6,041 bases of DNA from CAYVSP01 sp964453655 (GTDB lineage: Bacteria; Patescibacteriota; Saccharimonadia; Saccharimonadales; CAYVSP01). The translations under genes were made by a program, and so were the position numbers. The notes beneath the pieces are model-generated. The model was not told the origin of the DNA, did not search any database, and saw nothing but the letters and a program-made list of their open reading frames with translations. Positions 1-4,620 of the stretch are shown one piece after another. Within the stretch, counting starts at the first letter, position 1, and each line of letters opens with the position of its first letter. Location: positions 1-6,041 of the forward strand of contig CAYVSP010000031.1 in the NCBI GenBank assembly GCA_964453655.1, given 5' to 3'.

Positions 1-248
1 CGGGCAGCTGCTTCGCTGGTGTTACTGCCTAGCCTTCCTTCACCGTAAACAAACTCTAAACCATATTGTTTGGCCGTTTGTTCAACCAACTCGCGGTCTT
101 TCTTGGAATCTTCACGTATGCCGTGATCGTAATGCGCCACTATTAACTTCACATCCGGTAGATTTTTGAGCATGTGCAACAGGGCCATCGAATCAACCCC
201 GCCCGAAACAGCTACCACATACATGCCTGGCTCTAGTTTAATGTTCAT
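1..248 (-). CDS. tilS: tRNA(Ile)-lysidine synthetase, N-terminal part (runs off left edge)
   Basis: TilS uses ATP to attach lysine to C34 of the tRNA-Ile with a CAU anticodon, so that it reads AUA as Ile instead of AUG as Met. Only the first 82 codons are in the window. Residues 15-20 are SGGVDS, the ATP-binding PP-loop, followed by MALLHML. Residues 37-45, VAHYDHGIR, match the family's second conserved block (usually VAHVNHGLR). The later part, up to TSEAAA, fits the N-type ATP pyrophosphatase fold. The ATG at 248-246 is chosen because the PP-loop then sits at the usual distance from the N-terminus. No SD precedes it; an extended -10-like TGC-TAATAT (263-255) ends 6 nt before the ATG, so the mRNA may be leaderless. 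It is divergent from the HD gene at 264. Family identity is secure; the C-terminal domains are not visible. Confidence 0.93.
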   Translation of the reverse strand, partial: MNIKLEPGMYVVAVSGGVDSMALLHMLKNLPDVKLIVAHYDHGIREDSKKDRELVEQTAKQYGLEFVYGEGRLGSNTSEAAA

Positions 249-263
249 CTTATAATATTAGCA
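249..263. promoter_or_regulatory. Overlapping divergent -10 elements between tilS and the HD gene
   Basis: The 15-bp spacer contains TATAAT at 251-256 on the plus strand and TAATAT at 260-255 on the minus strand, preceded there by TGC as an extended -10. TAATATTA at 253-260 is a perfect palindrome, so the two elements share bases. A start 6-7 nt downstream of each -10 would fall on or next to the GTG at 264 and the ATG at 248. No clear -35 is visible for either direction. The promoter call rests on motif and spacing only. Confidence 0.5.
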
Positions 264-911
264 GTGAAAGAGAGTGAGAGAAGAGCCAAACGTTTATTGG
301 AGCTGCAAGAACTCTTATTTCAGTTTACTGAAGTGGAGCGTCACATCTATTTCCCAGACCGCAAAAGGCAAGATAGGCGCGAAAACGACGCCGAACACAG
401 CTACAGTCTTGCTATTGCCGCATGGTTTCTGTCTGGTCATTTTACTCACCTCAATCGTGATCTATTACTCCGCTATGCACTAGTCCACGATTTTGTAGAA
501 GTACACGCCGGTGATGTAATGGCAATAGGGCGCACTGCCGAAGCTAAAAAGGCTAAACATATTCGAGAGGCCGCTGCCTTAAAAAAACTTCAAGTTGAGT
601 GGCCAGACTTTACTGAACTTACTGAAACAATTGAAGCCTACGAAAAGCTGGCTGATAAGGAAAGTGCTTTTATCTATGCCCTAGATAAGCTTATGCCAAT
701 GTTACTTAATATCATCAGCGGAGGTAAGACCTGGGAGATGTATAAGCTCAAAAGTAAAGATGTGCTTGATAATAAAGATGGGCTTTTATCGGTTTCTCCC
801 GAAGTTAACGAATTATGGCAGGTTTTCAGGGCTCAGATTTTAGAAAACCCTCTCTATTTTGCACACGAAGCGAAAACAAAGTATTCGGCTAAACCGCAAC
901 GAGCTCGCTAG
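264..911 (+). CDS. HD-domain hydrolase, YfbR/HDDC2-like 5'-deoxynucleotidase family
   Basis: This 215-aa protein has the HD metal-dependent phosphohydrolase pattern. RRENDAEHSYSLA (38-50) carries the first His (H45), YALVHDFVEVHAGD (71-84) carries the H75-D76 doublet plus E79 and D84, and ALDKL (139-143) supplies the distal D141. This arrangement is that of the HD_3/YfbR-HDDC2 group, whose characterised members remove the phosphate from deoxynucleoside 5'-monophosphates in nucleotide salvage. The actual substrate is inferred from the family. No signal peptide is seen, so it is probably cytosolic. The GTG at 264 is the first start after an in-frame TAG at 234-236. No SD precedes it, and a TATAAT at 251-256 lies so close that transcription may begin at the start codon. 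The last 23 bp overlap the 3' end of the convergent gene at 889-1293. Confidence 0.82.
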   Translation: MKESERRAKRLLELQELLFQFTEVERHIYFPDRKRQDRRENDAEHSYSLAIAAWFLSGHFTHLNRDLLLRYALVHDFVEVHAGDVMAIGRTAEAKKAKHIREAAALKKLQVEWPDFTELTETIEAYEKLADKESAFIYALDKLMPMLLNIISGGKTWEMYKLKSKDVLDNKDGLLSVSPEVNELWQVFRAQILENPLYFAHEAKTKYSAKPQRAR

Positions 912-1293
912 CCCTTACTTCATTCATGGGCGCGGCTGGCACTTCTATAACAGCAACGTTAGCTCGCATAGCTAGTTCGCGCGCGGTATATACACGATCC
1001 ATCCTTATGGTCTCTTCGTCGAGGTAAACTTTATGAACAAAGAGCTCACTCGCTTCGCGCTCAGTCAAAGGTGGCACAGGCCTATCCAGCGCTGGGTCGT
1101 TTTTCTTTAGGCCGAAGCTATTCCTTAAGTGCTTCTGTTGCGCCGGTAGATCCCTTTGGGTTAGGCCACTATATGATTGCGCTCTTTGAGATCTTAAGGC
1201 AACAAAACGACCAACCCTCCATTGATGTTTTCGGTCTTTCCAAGGATCAATTGAACTCCACACCTCTCCCCATTTTTCAACTTCCATCCCCAT
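889..1293 (-). CDS. Hypothetical protein, 134 aa, no recognised domain
   Basis: I do not recognise this family. The protein is soluble-looking and rich in charged residues: a Trp-rich start (KWGEVW, then DPWKDRKHQW), a basic middle (residues 24-63) and an acidic or alternating second half (TEREASELF, YLDEETIRMDRVYTARELAMRANV). No membrane segment, signal peptide or catalytic motif is evident. It is preferred over the opposite-strand frame because a clear SD, AAGGAG (complement of 1301-1306), lies 7 nt before the ATG at 1293 and the amino-acid make-up looks natural. A second Met at residue 3 is a possible start. It converges on the HD gene and overlaps it by 23 bp. A terminator for upstream minus-strand transcription lies just before it at 1306-1342, so it probably has its own promoter in the short AT-rich stretch at 1307-1319. 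Confidence 0.68.
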   Translation of the reverse strand: MGMEVEKWGEVWSSIDPWKDRKHQWRVGRFVALRSQRAQSYSGLTQRDLPAQQKHLRNSFGLKKNDPALDRPVPPLTEREASELFVHKVYLDEETIRMDRVYTARELAMRANVAVIEVPAAPMNEVRASELVAV

Positions 1294-1305
1294 TTAAGAT
1301 CTCCT

Positions 1306-1342
1306 TTTATAAATAAAGAAACACCCGCCGTGGGCGGGTGTT
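1306..1342 (-). terminator. Intrinsic terminator, minus strand
   Basis: There is a perfect 10-bp GC-rich stem, AACACCCGCC (1320-1329) with GGCGGGTGTT (1333-1342), and a 3-nt loop. Read on the minus strand it is followed by the T-rich TTCTTTATTTATAA. It would end transcripts coming from the 93-aa membrane-protein gene at 1474-1755 and insulate the gene at 889-1293. On the plus strand the 3' flank (GTGAGGTC) is not T-rich, so the minus direction is favoured. Confidence 0.7.
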
Positions 1343-1363
1343 GTGAGGTCAATATTTTTTGTT

Positions 1364-1385
1364 ATTCCAGTAGCCATACTGGAAT
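1364..1385. repeat. Perfect inverted repeat (9-bp arms)
   Basis: ATTCCAGTA (1364-1372) and TACTGGAAT (1377-1385) form a 9-bp stem with a 4-nt loop. No T-run follows directly on either strand, so it is not a clear terminator. It lies in the 157-bp gap between the two minus-strand genes, probably in the 3' untranslated region of the 93-aa gene. It could stabilise RNA or bind a protein; the function is unknown. Confidence 0.6.
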
Positions 1386-1412
1386 CTAATTTTATGCTCT
1401 TTCATAAAGTAC

Positions 1413-1443
1413 TTGCAAGCCCTTTTATGCACAGGTCTTGCAA
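1413..1443. repeat. Inverted repeat with 7-bp arms
   Basis: TTGCAAG (1413-1419) and CTTGCAA (1437-1443) are perfect inverted repeats separated by 17 nt. This is the third hairpin-forming element in the same short gap. It starts about 30 nt downstream of the stop codon of the 93-aa minus-strand gene. It is weaker than its neighbours and could be chance. Confidence 0.4.
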
Positions 1444-1473
1444 AAACATCTATTTATATCACTTATGGTTTAT

Positions 1474-1755
1474 CTAACCATGGCTTAAGAAGCCGTATAT
1501 GACAAAAATCATTATGGCCGCTCCTAAGATTCTTCGAAATACGCTAGCACCAGTACGAATTTCCAGGAAAGCCCAGACAAGTATTAACGCTTCTCCTAGC
1601 AGCTGAAAGCCAGTGTGCAAAACACCATTTTGAAAAACTGCTGCTGATAGTTTACATATAATCCAACCCAGCAACGGGAGATTAGGTTTTTGCCAGACTA
1701 CTATTTGACCTTTATTGTTTGTGAAAACTTCAGCTAACAGGCTTCTTAATGTCAT
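1474..1755 (-). CDS. Small membrane protein, 93 aa, function unknown
   Basis: The protein has a short polar N-terminus (about 1-16), then a QIVVWQKPNLPLLGW block (residues 17-31) leading into hydrophobic segments at about 27-41, 50-66 and 75-90, with a basic FRR at 73-75 between the last two. That gives two to three membrane helices. The pattern of a KGxIVVWQxPNxPLxGW motif before the first helix and a WAxLEI...FRRxLG motif before the last looks like a conserved small membrane protein I associate with Saccharibacteria-type genomes; I cannot name a characterised family. The ATG at 1755 has no SD upstream, only a weak -10-like TAAACT ending 6 nt before it, so it may be another leaderless gene. 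The likely terminator is the hairpin at 1320-1342. Confidence 0.68.
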   Translation of the reverse strand: MTLRSLLAEVFTNNKGQIVVWQKPNLPLLGWIICKLSAAVFQNGVLHTGFQLLGEALILVWAFLEIRTGASVFRRILGAAIMIFVIYGFLSHG

Positions 1756-1849
1756 ATAGGCAGTTTACTGGTTGCTCTTCAGCACGCGCAAGTGATAAAG
1801 CCACCAATTGAGAGCATTCAATTTGCGTAGAAGGAGGAACAATACAAGG

Positions 1850-1895
1850 CCCCACTAAATTTGTGCCACATAACTAGCGCAAATTTATAGTGGGG
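1850..1895 (-). terminator. Long imperfect hairpin downstream of tRNA-Met, possible terminator
   Basis: CCCCACTAAATTTGTGC (1850-1866) pairs with GCGCAAATTTATAGTGGGG (1877-1895): 17 base pairs including one G-U, a 2-nt bulge near 1887-1889 and a 10-nt loop. On the minus strand it starts 18 nt after the encoded CCA of the tRNA-Met and is followed by CCTTGTATTGTTCCTCC, which is only moderately T-rich. Termination of the tRNA transcript is the simplest role, but the stem is unusually long and the U-tract poor. The plus-strand flank (TTGCTATTAG) is no better. The gene-free stretch 1756-1913 otherwise holds only an unused SD-like AAGGAGG at 1831-1837 (plus strand). Confidence 0.45.
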
Positions 1896-1913
1896 TTGCT
1901 ATTAGTTCTGACG

Positions 1914-1990
1914 TGGTACCGGGGGCGAGATTTGAACTCGCGACCTCAGGCTTATGAGTCCTGCGCTCTAACCAACTGAGCTACCCCGGC
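1914..1990 (-). tRNA. tRNA-Met(CAT), elongator type
   Basis: This is a 77-nt cloverleaf with encoded CCA. It has acceptor GCCGGGG/CCCCGGT (G1-U72 wobble), D-arm GCTC/GAGC with the C11:G24 pair typical of elongators, anticodon loop CTCATAA, T-arm GCGAG-TTCAAAT-CTCGC, and discriminator A73. The anticodon stem CAGGA/GCCTG has an A31-G39 mismatch closing the loop. CAT can mean elongator Met or the tRNA-Ile2 that TilS modifies; Met is preferred on overall look, but Ile2 cannot be ruled out by eye. It is transcribed on the same strand as guaB, 90 bp downstream of that gene, and has its own extended -10 box. Confidence 0.92.
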
Positions 1991-2004
1991 CTATTACCGG
2001 TCAA

Positions 2005-2013
2005 ATTATATCA
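2005..2013 (-). promoter_or_regulatory. Extended -10 promoter for tRNA-Met
   Basis: On the minus strand the sequence reads TGA-TATAAT, a perfect -10 hexamer with the TGn extension. It ends 14 nt before the first base of the tRNA, leaving a leader of about 8 nt. A TTGTCT at 2036-2031 is a possible -35, but its 20-nt spacing is long; an extended -10 can work without one. Confidence 0.6.
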
Positions 2014-2079
2014 GTTTTACATCTTTTACCAGACAAAGGAGTAGTTCTGATAAAAACCCGACTGTGCTAACTTAAGACT

Positions 2080-3576
2080 TTAGTGTCTAGCGTTGTTGCC
2101 ACGCATGAAACTAGCGCCTTCATAAAGCTCATCAATATCGCGAAAACCTTGGCCAGCCATTGATAACTTAATCCCCAGTACATGCTCATCAATAACATCT
2201 GCGACCGGTCCTTTGAGCGGAACTTGTACGACGTGTCCCTCAGTAAATATTATCCTCGGCGCCTCGTCATCATCAAAATGTCCATATCGTTGTCTGGCTG
2301 CCTTAAAGGCGCGTTGTGCTCTTTCAGAGCCCATACCCCAATATTCCCTATGGGGAGACGGCATCTTTTCGTCTGCGGGTATTGTTGGCACTGGTGTCTC
2401 ATCAGTTCCGGCAAACAGGAAGCCGACCATTACTGCTGTAGCTCCGAGGGCAAAAGCTTTTACTGTATCGGCTGGTTCTTTTATGCCGCCATCCGCAATT
2501 ATTGCTATGTTAGGATTGATGCTTCGAGCACCTCTGGCGACTTCGTAAATAGCACTCGCCTGTGGTGTACCAATACCAAGCCTATTTGCCGAATCACATA
2601 TCTCACCCGGCCCTTGACCTACAAACACGGCATCGGGTTCTTCTTTAGCAACAGCAATAGCTGTCTGTTCAGTTGAGATATTACCGGATCCAATTTTAAT
2701 ATCCTCGAAGGTTTCTTTTAGAGCTCTAGTTGTCATTTTTAACATTTTCACGGTATCAATGTTACGCATATGCTCACCGTGCGAAGTATCAATTTTTACA
2801 CCTTTTATATACTTGCCCGAAAGTCTTACCCGCTCAACTGCTTCTTCTGGATCTGGGGGCACTGAGATAAAAGACAGGAGATGTCCATTTTTATCCAAAC
2901 TATATTTGTTTGGATTGCTTCTGACCATACGTAGAATGTCATCAATGATGCAAAGACCTTTTACTCTATGGTCATCATCTAGAAGAATAAGATTAGGCAA
3001 CCTCTCGTCACGCATTCTGGTGTATGCTTCGCTTGGCGTAATGCCTGCGCCAGCTGTGGCAAAAGTTCCAAATGGCCGCATGGCATCTTTGACATAAGCT
3101 TGTGGTTCAAAAAGCATAAAACAGGTTTCGTCCATTAGACCGACACAGTGGCCTTCGCTGTCTATGGCCGGAAGGGTGTGGAATCTTTTACCTCTATTTT
3201 CGAGTTTTGTAAGAACCTCTTGAATCGTCTCATCTTCTCTACTCAAAACTGGTTCATCAATTATGCCATTCAGGTAATAATAAACGTTTCTCACTAGTTC
3301 TCTCTGTTCCTCTGGTGTATTGCAGTGGTGAATAAATGCAGCAGCGCCATCCAGGGCAGTGGCAATAGCCATTTTGTCTTCACTGATACAGTTCATTGGA
3401 GCGCCAAGAATAGGATTTCTAATACTTAAACCGTCAAAAACTGCGCCTTCAATACTAACGTCCTGGACATCTACAGTACTTATTTGTTCAGTTCGTAGTC
3501 CTAGATCACTATAGCCAAAGTACATGAACTCCTGGCCGTGTGCTTGTGCAAAAAAAGCTTCCCTATTGCTGGCCAT
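2080..3576 (-). CDS. guaB: IMP dehydrogenase-like protein with two CBS domains (divergent)
   Basis: IMP dehydrogenase oxidises IMP to XMP with NAD+, the committed step to GMP. At 498 aa the protein has normal family length. The barrel begins near residue 40 (NPILGAPMN, 54-62). Two CBS domains fill about 107-220, and the barrel resumes with KIDTSHG (261-267). Also present are GSGN (296-299), the active-site loop GQGPGEICDSANRLGIGTPQ (320-339) with Cys327, ADGGI (361-365), VGFLFAGT (384-391), YWGMGS (412-417) and the flap R430-Y431. Catalytic Cys, Asp362 and Arg-Tyr are kept. Oddities: Glu325 and Phe386 stand where serines that bind the IMP phosphate are usual, and CTTR is CDSA. GMP reductase is less likely because of the CBS domains and the RY flap. 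The start is the ATG at 3576, after GGAGTACGGGAG; the in-frame ATG at 3699 would translate through a terminator hairpin. I see no good terminator after the stop. Confidence 0.82.
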   Translation of the reverse strand: MASNREAFFAQAHGQEFMYFGYSDLGLRTEQISTVDVQDVSIEGAVFDGLSIRNPILGAPMNCISEDKMAIATALDGAAAFIHHCNTPEEQRELVRNVYYYLNGIIDEPVLSREDETIQEVLTKLENRGKRFHTLPAIDSEGHCVGLMDETCFMLFEPQAYVKDAMRPFGTFATAGAGITPSEAYTRMRDERLPNLILLDDDHRVKGLCIIDDILRMVRSNPNKYSLDKNGHLLSFISVPPDPEEAVERVRLSGKYIKGVKIDTSHGEHMRNIDTVKMLKMTTRALKETFEDIKIGSGNISTEQTAIAVAKEEPDAVFVGQGPGEICDSANRLGIGTPQASAIYEVARGARSINPNIAIIADGGIKEPADTVKAFALGATAVMVGFLFAGTDETPVPTIPADEKMPSPHREYWGMGSERAQRAFKAARQRYGHFDDDEAPRIIFTEGHVVQVPLKGPVADVIDEHVLGIKLSMAGQGFRDIDELYEGASFMRGNNARH

Positions 3577-3611
3577 TCTCCCGTACTCCAAGTAACTTGA
3601 ATTTATCAAGA

Positions 3612-3620
3612 ATTGTAGCA
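3612..3620 (-). promoter_or_regulatory. Possible extended -10 promoter for guaB
   Basis: The minus strand reads TGC-TACAAT, a good -10 with the TGn extension, 35 nt before the chosen guaB ATG. It lies downstream of the strong terminator at 3650-3692, so guaB could be transcribed independently of the small ORF ahead of it. No convincing -35 is present. Confidence 0.45.
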
Positions 3621-3649
3621 CAAACCATAATTTTAAAGCGTCTGTGTGT

Positions 3650-3692
3650 AATAAAAAACAACAAAAATAGAGAGCTTTTTTCAGCTCTCTAT
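3650..3692 (-). terminator. Strong intrinsic terminator between the 28-aa ORF and guaB
   Basis: On the minus strand ATAGAGAGCT and AGCTCTCTAT (plus-strand 3683-3692 and 3667-3676) form a perfect 10-bp stem with a 6-nt loop, followed at once by TTTTTGTTGTTTTTTATT. It is placed 17 nt after the stop codon of the small ORF and about 90 nt before the guaB ATG. It either ends a short transcript or serves as an attenuator for guaB. Confidence 0.88.
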
Positions 3693-3706
3693 CAGGCATT
3701 GGCCTG
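3693..3706 (-). other. Short hairpin abutting the terminator
   Basis: CAGGC and GCCTG pair around a 4-nt CAAT loop (5 bp). The stem begins 2 nt after the TAA of the small ORF and ends exactly where the terminator stem starts, so the two helices could stack end to end in the RNA. A ribosome at the stop codon would cover this hairpin, which may matter if the terminator is regulated. Confidence 0.5.
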
Positions 3707-3708
3707 TA

Positions 3709-3795
3709 TTATACTTCGCTGAGGATTTTATCTACTTCAGCAATGGTTTGGTTGCTGGATGGTAGGTACTCGTATTCGAGTTCTGCTAGAAACAT
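3709..3795 (-). CDS. Small ORF, 28 aa, possible leader peptide of guaB
   Basis: ATG at 3795 to TAA at 3709 encodes an acidic 28-residue peptide beginning MFLAELEYEYLP and ending DKILSEV. An SD-like AAAAGGAAG lies about 6 nt before the ATG, and a consensus promoter lies just upstream. The peptide has no membrane segment and no run of one amino acid, so classical amino-acid attenuation is unlikely. It is followed by a tandem hairpin/terminator and then guaB. It could be a leader peptide whose translation influences termination before guaB, or a free-standing tiny gene. The name of the family, if any, is not known to me. Confidence 0.55.
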   Translation of the reverse strand: MFLAELEYEYLPSSNQTIAEVDKILSEV

Positions 3796-3839
3796 GTGAG
3801 GCTTCCTTTTAGTTTATTTGTTTTATATCAACACTTGTC

Positions 3840-3867
3840 ATTATACATGAATTTGCTTTTTTGTCAA
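3840..3867 (-). promoter_or_regulatory. Consensus sigma-70-type promoter (TTGACA-N16-TATAAT)
   Basis: On the minus strand both hexamers are perfect: TTGACA (3867-3862) and TATAAT (3845-3840), with a 16-nt spacer. Transcription should start near 3833, giving a leader of about 38 nt before the 28-aa ORF. It is the best promoter match in the window, which implies strong transcription of a very short unit. Confidence 0.85.
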
Positions 3868-3970
3868 CTCTCTTATATTCTCTGCTGGCGTATTGATTGT
3901 TAATGTGCTTAAATATGGCTTGCAGGTTCTTATGCATTCGAGAAATTCGATGTTCTCTCCTTGGTTATAC

Positions 3971-4016
3971 CCAGGTAGACGTTCGGAAGCTTAGAAAGCA
4001 AAGTGGTCGTACCTGG
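3971..4016 (+). promoter_or_regulatory. Stem-loop in the leader of the RRM gene
   Basis: CCAGGTA (3971-3977) pairs with TACCTGG (4010-4016). GAC (3978-3980) with GTC (4006-4008) extends the stem past a single bulged G. The SD of the RRM gene (around 4028-4034) lies just 3' of the stem and is not covered by it. The element may be a leader structure controlling the RNA-binding protein, for example by autoregulation; that is inference. The rest of the gene-free stretch 3868-4044 shows no convincing promoter to my eye. Confidence 0.45.
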
Positions 4017-4044
4017 ATACATGTAACAAAGGAAATTACATAGA

Positions 4045-4299
4045 ATGTACAAACTTTTCGTAGGCGGTTTACCGTTTTCCACGACTGACGATGAACTTCA
4101 ACAGCTCTTCGGCTCTCATGGCACTGTAGCTTCTGCCGTGGTCATCAAAGATCGCGACACGGGCCGCAGTAAAGGCTTTGGCTTTGTCGAGTTCGAAAGT
4201 GACGACGAAGGTAAGGCTGCTGAGAAAGCACTCAACGGCAGTGATGTCGGTGGACGTTCAATTACCGTCAACCAAGCTCGTCCAAGACCAGAAAGATAA
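4045..4299 (+). CDS. Single-RRM RNA-binding protein
   Basis: This 84-aa protein is one RNA recognition motif with almost nothing else. RNP2 is LFVGGL (residues 4-9) and RNP1 is KGFGFVEF (43-50), with the aromatic residues that stack on RNA present. The DRDTGRSKG stretch between them is the standard beta2-beta3 loop. The C-terminus is a short basic tail (QARPRPER). Proteins of this type in cyanobacteria and other bacteria bind mRNA and are often cold-induced; the role here is inferred. The start is the ATG at 4045, about 10 nt after AAAGGAAA (4028-4035). It is a single-gene unit with its own terminator at 4320-4350. The leader contains a stem-loop that could be a control site. Confidence 0.95.
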   Translation: MYKLFVGGLPFSTTDDELQQLFGSHGTVASAVVIKDRDTGRSKGFGFVEFESDDEGKAAEKALNGSDVGGRSITVNQARPRPER

Positions 4300-4319
4300 A
4301 TCTAGTCTTGATTCAAGCG

Positions 4320-4350
4320 AAGGCTCCCGAAAATGGGAGCCTTTTTTATT
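4320..4350 (+). terminator. Intrinsic terminator of the RRM gene
   Basis: AAGGCTCCC (4320-4328) and GGGAGCCTT (4335-4343) form a 9-bp stem with a 6-nt loop, followed on the plus strand by TTTTTTATT (4342-4350). It may also stop minus-strand transcription of the DUF5670 gene, whose stop codon touches the T-tract, but the minus-strand flank (CGCTTGAATC) is poor in T. Confidence 0.88.
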
Positions 4351-4501
4351 ACACGTTTGTGGCGCGACGGCCAGTAACAATATGCACAATAAAGGCGATA
4401 AGTGCTACTACAAGTAAAAGGTTTATAAGCCCTCCGCCAACGTGTGCCAAAAGACCAAAAAACCATAAAGCTGCTATAACGATTGCGATAATTAAGAGCA
4501 T
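4349..4501 (-). CDS. Small membrane protein, DUF5670/lmo0937-like, 50 aa
   Basis: ATG at 4501 to TAA at 4349. The peptide is almost entirely two hydrophobic helices: residues 2-19 (LLIIAIVIAALWFFGLLA), a short turn HVGGGLIN, then residues 28-42, ending in a basic GRR tail. This matches the layout of the lmo0937/DUF5670 small membrane proteins (a W-x-x-G-L helix, glycine turn, LLLVxA helix, then a basic end), which are widespread and often stress-linked but of unknown function. A strong SD, AAGGAGGA (complement of 4506-4513), sits 5-6 nt before the ATG. It converges on the RRM gene and shares the terminator region. The family match is by eye; the reading frame itself is well supported. Confidence 0.8.
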   Translation of the reverse strand: MLLIIAIVIAALWFFGLLAHVGGGLINLLLVVALIAFIVHIVTGRRATNV

Positions 4502-4585
4502 TGATTCCTCCTTATTGTTAATAACACTCTAAAGCATAAAGAAAAGTCCCGAGAAGCAATACGAGATATATCGCACTGCCCTAAA

Positions 4586-4617
4586 TTGACACTTCTCATC
4601 TGTTCTGGTACTATAAT
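4586..4617 (+). promoter_or_regulatory. Strong promoter upstream of the structured region and tRNA-fMet
   Basis: TTGACA at 4586-4591 is followed after 17 nt by TACTAT (4609-4614), which carries a TGG extension directly in front (4606-4608). A TATAAT at 4612-4617 is an alternative -10 with a 20-nt spacer. The start would fall at about 4621-4624, some 160 nt before the initiator tRNA. Confidence 0.75.
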
Positions 4618-4620
4618 CGA

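Noticed and set aside
274..483. Second plus-strand frame inside the HD gene
   Set aside because: It overlaps the conserved HD motifs in another frame and has no support.
1071..1316. Plus-strand 81-codon frame
   Set aside because: It is the shadow of the minus-strand gene at 889-1293, which has a clear SD and better composition.
1831..1837. AAGGAGG as the ribosome binding site of a plus-strand gene
   Set aside because: No ATG, GTG or TTG lies at a usable distance and the downstream bases form a large hairpin.
2182..3097. Several plus-strand frames inside guaB
   Set aside because: Their translations are Cys/Ser-rich with no family resemblance and they lie wholly within a conserved gene on the other strand.
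3577..3699. N-terminal 41-residue extension of guaB from the ATG at 3699
   Set aside because: It would be translated through a strong terminator hairpin and its U-tract, gives Cys/Leu/Phe-rich sequence unlike IMPDH, and lacks an SD. The ATG at 3576 has one.
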